Assembly: GCA_002394125.1 (NCBI GenBank)
Contig: DGSY01000123.1
Coordinates: forward strand, 2,200 to 16,790
Length of the DNA: 14,591 nt
Reading direction: 5' to 3'
Origin: Ruminococcus sp. UBA4350
GTDB taxonomy: Bacteria; Bacillota; Clostridia; Oscillospirales; Ruminococcaceae
The notes under the pieces were generated by a model, which worked only from the letters and a program-made list of their open reading frames with translations, did no database searches and had not been told where the DNA came from. This document shows positions 14,401 to 14,591 of the stretch, piece after piece; within the stretch, counting starts at the first letter, position 1; every line of letters starts with the position of its first letter. Made by a program: the position numbers and the translations under genes.

Positions 14401-14591
14401 ATCATCGCCAATGCCGGTCGGCAGTGCCGACAGCCGCTTCCCTTCGGCTCCGTTTCGCGGAGCATATCAGAGTTGTCGCTGTTACGGCGCTGGCCGCGCC
14501 TATTTTACGGTCTGGAAACATCTCATTCTGCTTCCGTTCGCATCCGGAGAACTCTAGTAATTGGCAGCGGGTTCTACCCGTTCGCATCCGG
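14401..14591. repeat. Hairpin-rich non-coding tail with a perfect 14-bp direct repeat
   Basis: CCGTTCGCATCCGG occurs at 14534-14547 and again at 14578-14591, the last base of the window, 44 bp apart. A CGGGT/ACCCG hairpin (14568-14572 with 14576-14580) abuts the second copy. Closer to the lyase gene are GTCGGC/GCCGAC (14417-14422 with 14426-14431) and GCTCCG/CGGAGC (14447-14452 with 14458-14463). I see no convincing gene, tRNA or promoter other than that of the lyase. The repeat may continue beyond the window. Confidence 0.45.

Noticed and set aside
14402..14587. A 61-codon minus-strand open frame before the pectate lyase gene
   Set aside because: It runs through the hairpins and both copies of the direct repeat, has no ribosome site or family motif, and is better explained as translation of repetitive non-coding DNA.
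14561..14591. Possible tRNA T-arm (GGTTC-like segment)
   Set aside because: The segment resembles a T-loop only loosely. No acceptor, D or anticodon stems can be paired around it within the window.

Overview
The window reads as one co-directional block of chromosome: every gene I can support is on the minus strand, so transcription runs from high to low coordinates. The content suggests a cellulosome-forming Ruminococcus-like member of the Oscillospiraceae (Clostridia), judged from a secreted family-10 pectate lyase ending in a dockerin, Firmicute-type gene orders (dprA-topA-trmFO, plsX-rnc-smc, infC-rpmI-rplT), Shine-Dalgarno-led starts and a fairly GC-rich sequence. The genus is an inference from these traits, not a measured assignment.

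Layout, in the direction of transcription. (1) 14591-14294: a hairpin-rich tail with a perfect 14-bp direct repeat, then a candidate promoter. (2) 14293-12383: secreted pectate lyase (signal peptide, PL10-type catalytic domain, beta module, Thr-rich linker, dockerin). (3) A near-consensus promoter at 12349-12321, a structured leader with a terminator-like hairpin, then infC (ATT start, missed by ATG/GTG-only gene calling), rpmI and rplT, closed by an intrinsic terminator at 10732-10765. (4) A 158-bp nested imperfect palindrome (10565-10722), which looks like a small non-autonomous mobile or fold-back element. (5) A probable long operon: SpoU/TrmH-family RNA methyltransferase, dprA, topA, trmFO, a lipoprotein, plsX, rnc, a single-pass membrane protein and smc (cut by the left window edge). 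A second short hairpin-bearing element (1541-1607) sits just upstream of smc.

How the genes fit together: infC-rpmI-rplT is the classical translation-initiation/ribosomal-protein operon. The long cluster covers RNA modification (SpoU methylase, TrmFO), DNA topology and processing (TopA, DprA, SMC), RNA processing (RNase III) and phospholipid precursor synthesis (PlsX), the usual housekeeping neighbours in Firmicutes. It has two small envelope proteins inserted: a lipoprotein before plsX and a membrane-anchored protein between rnc and smc. acpP, often found between plsX and rnc, is absent there.

I found no defence system, CRISPR array, rRNA or tRNA gene, and nothing I would call a new multi-gene system. 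The most interesting items are the two palindromic elements, the ATT start and structured leader of infC, the two unrecognised envelope proteins embedded in the housekeeping operon, and the modular pectate lyase with an atypical second dockerin repeat.
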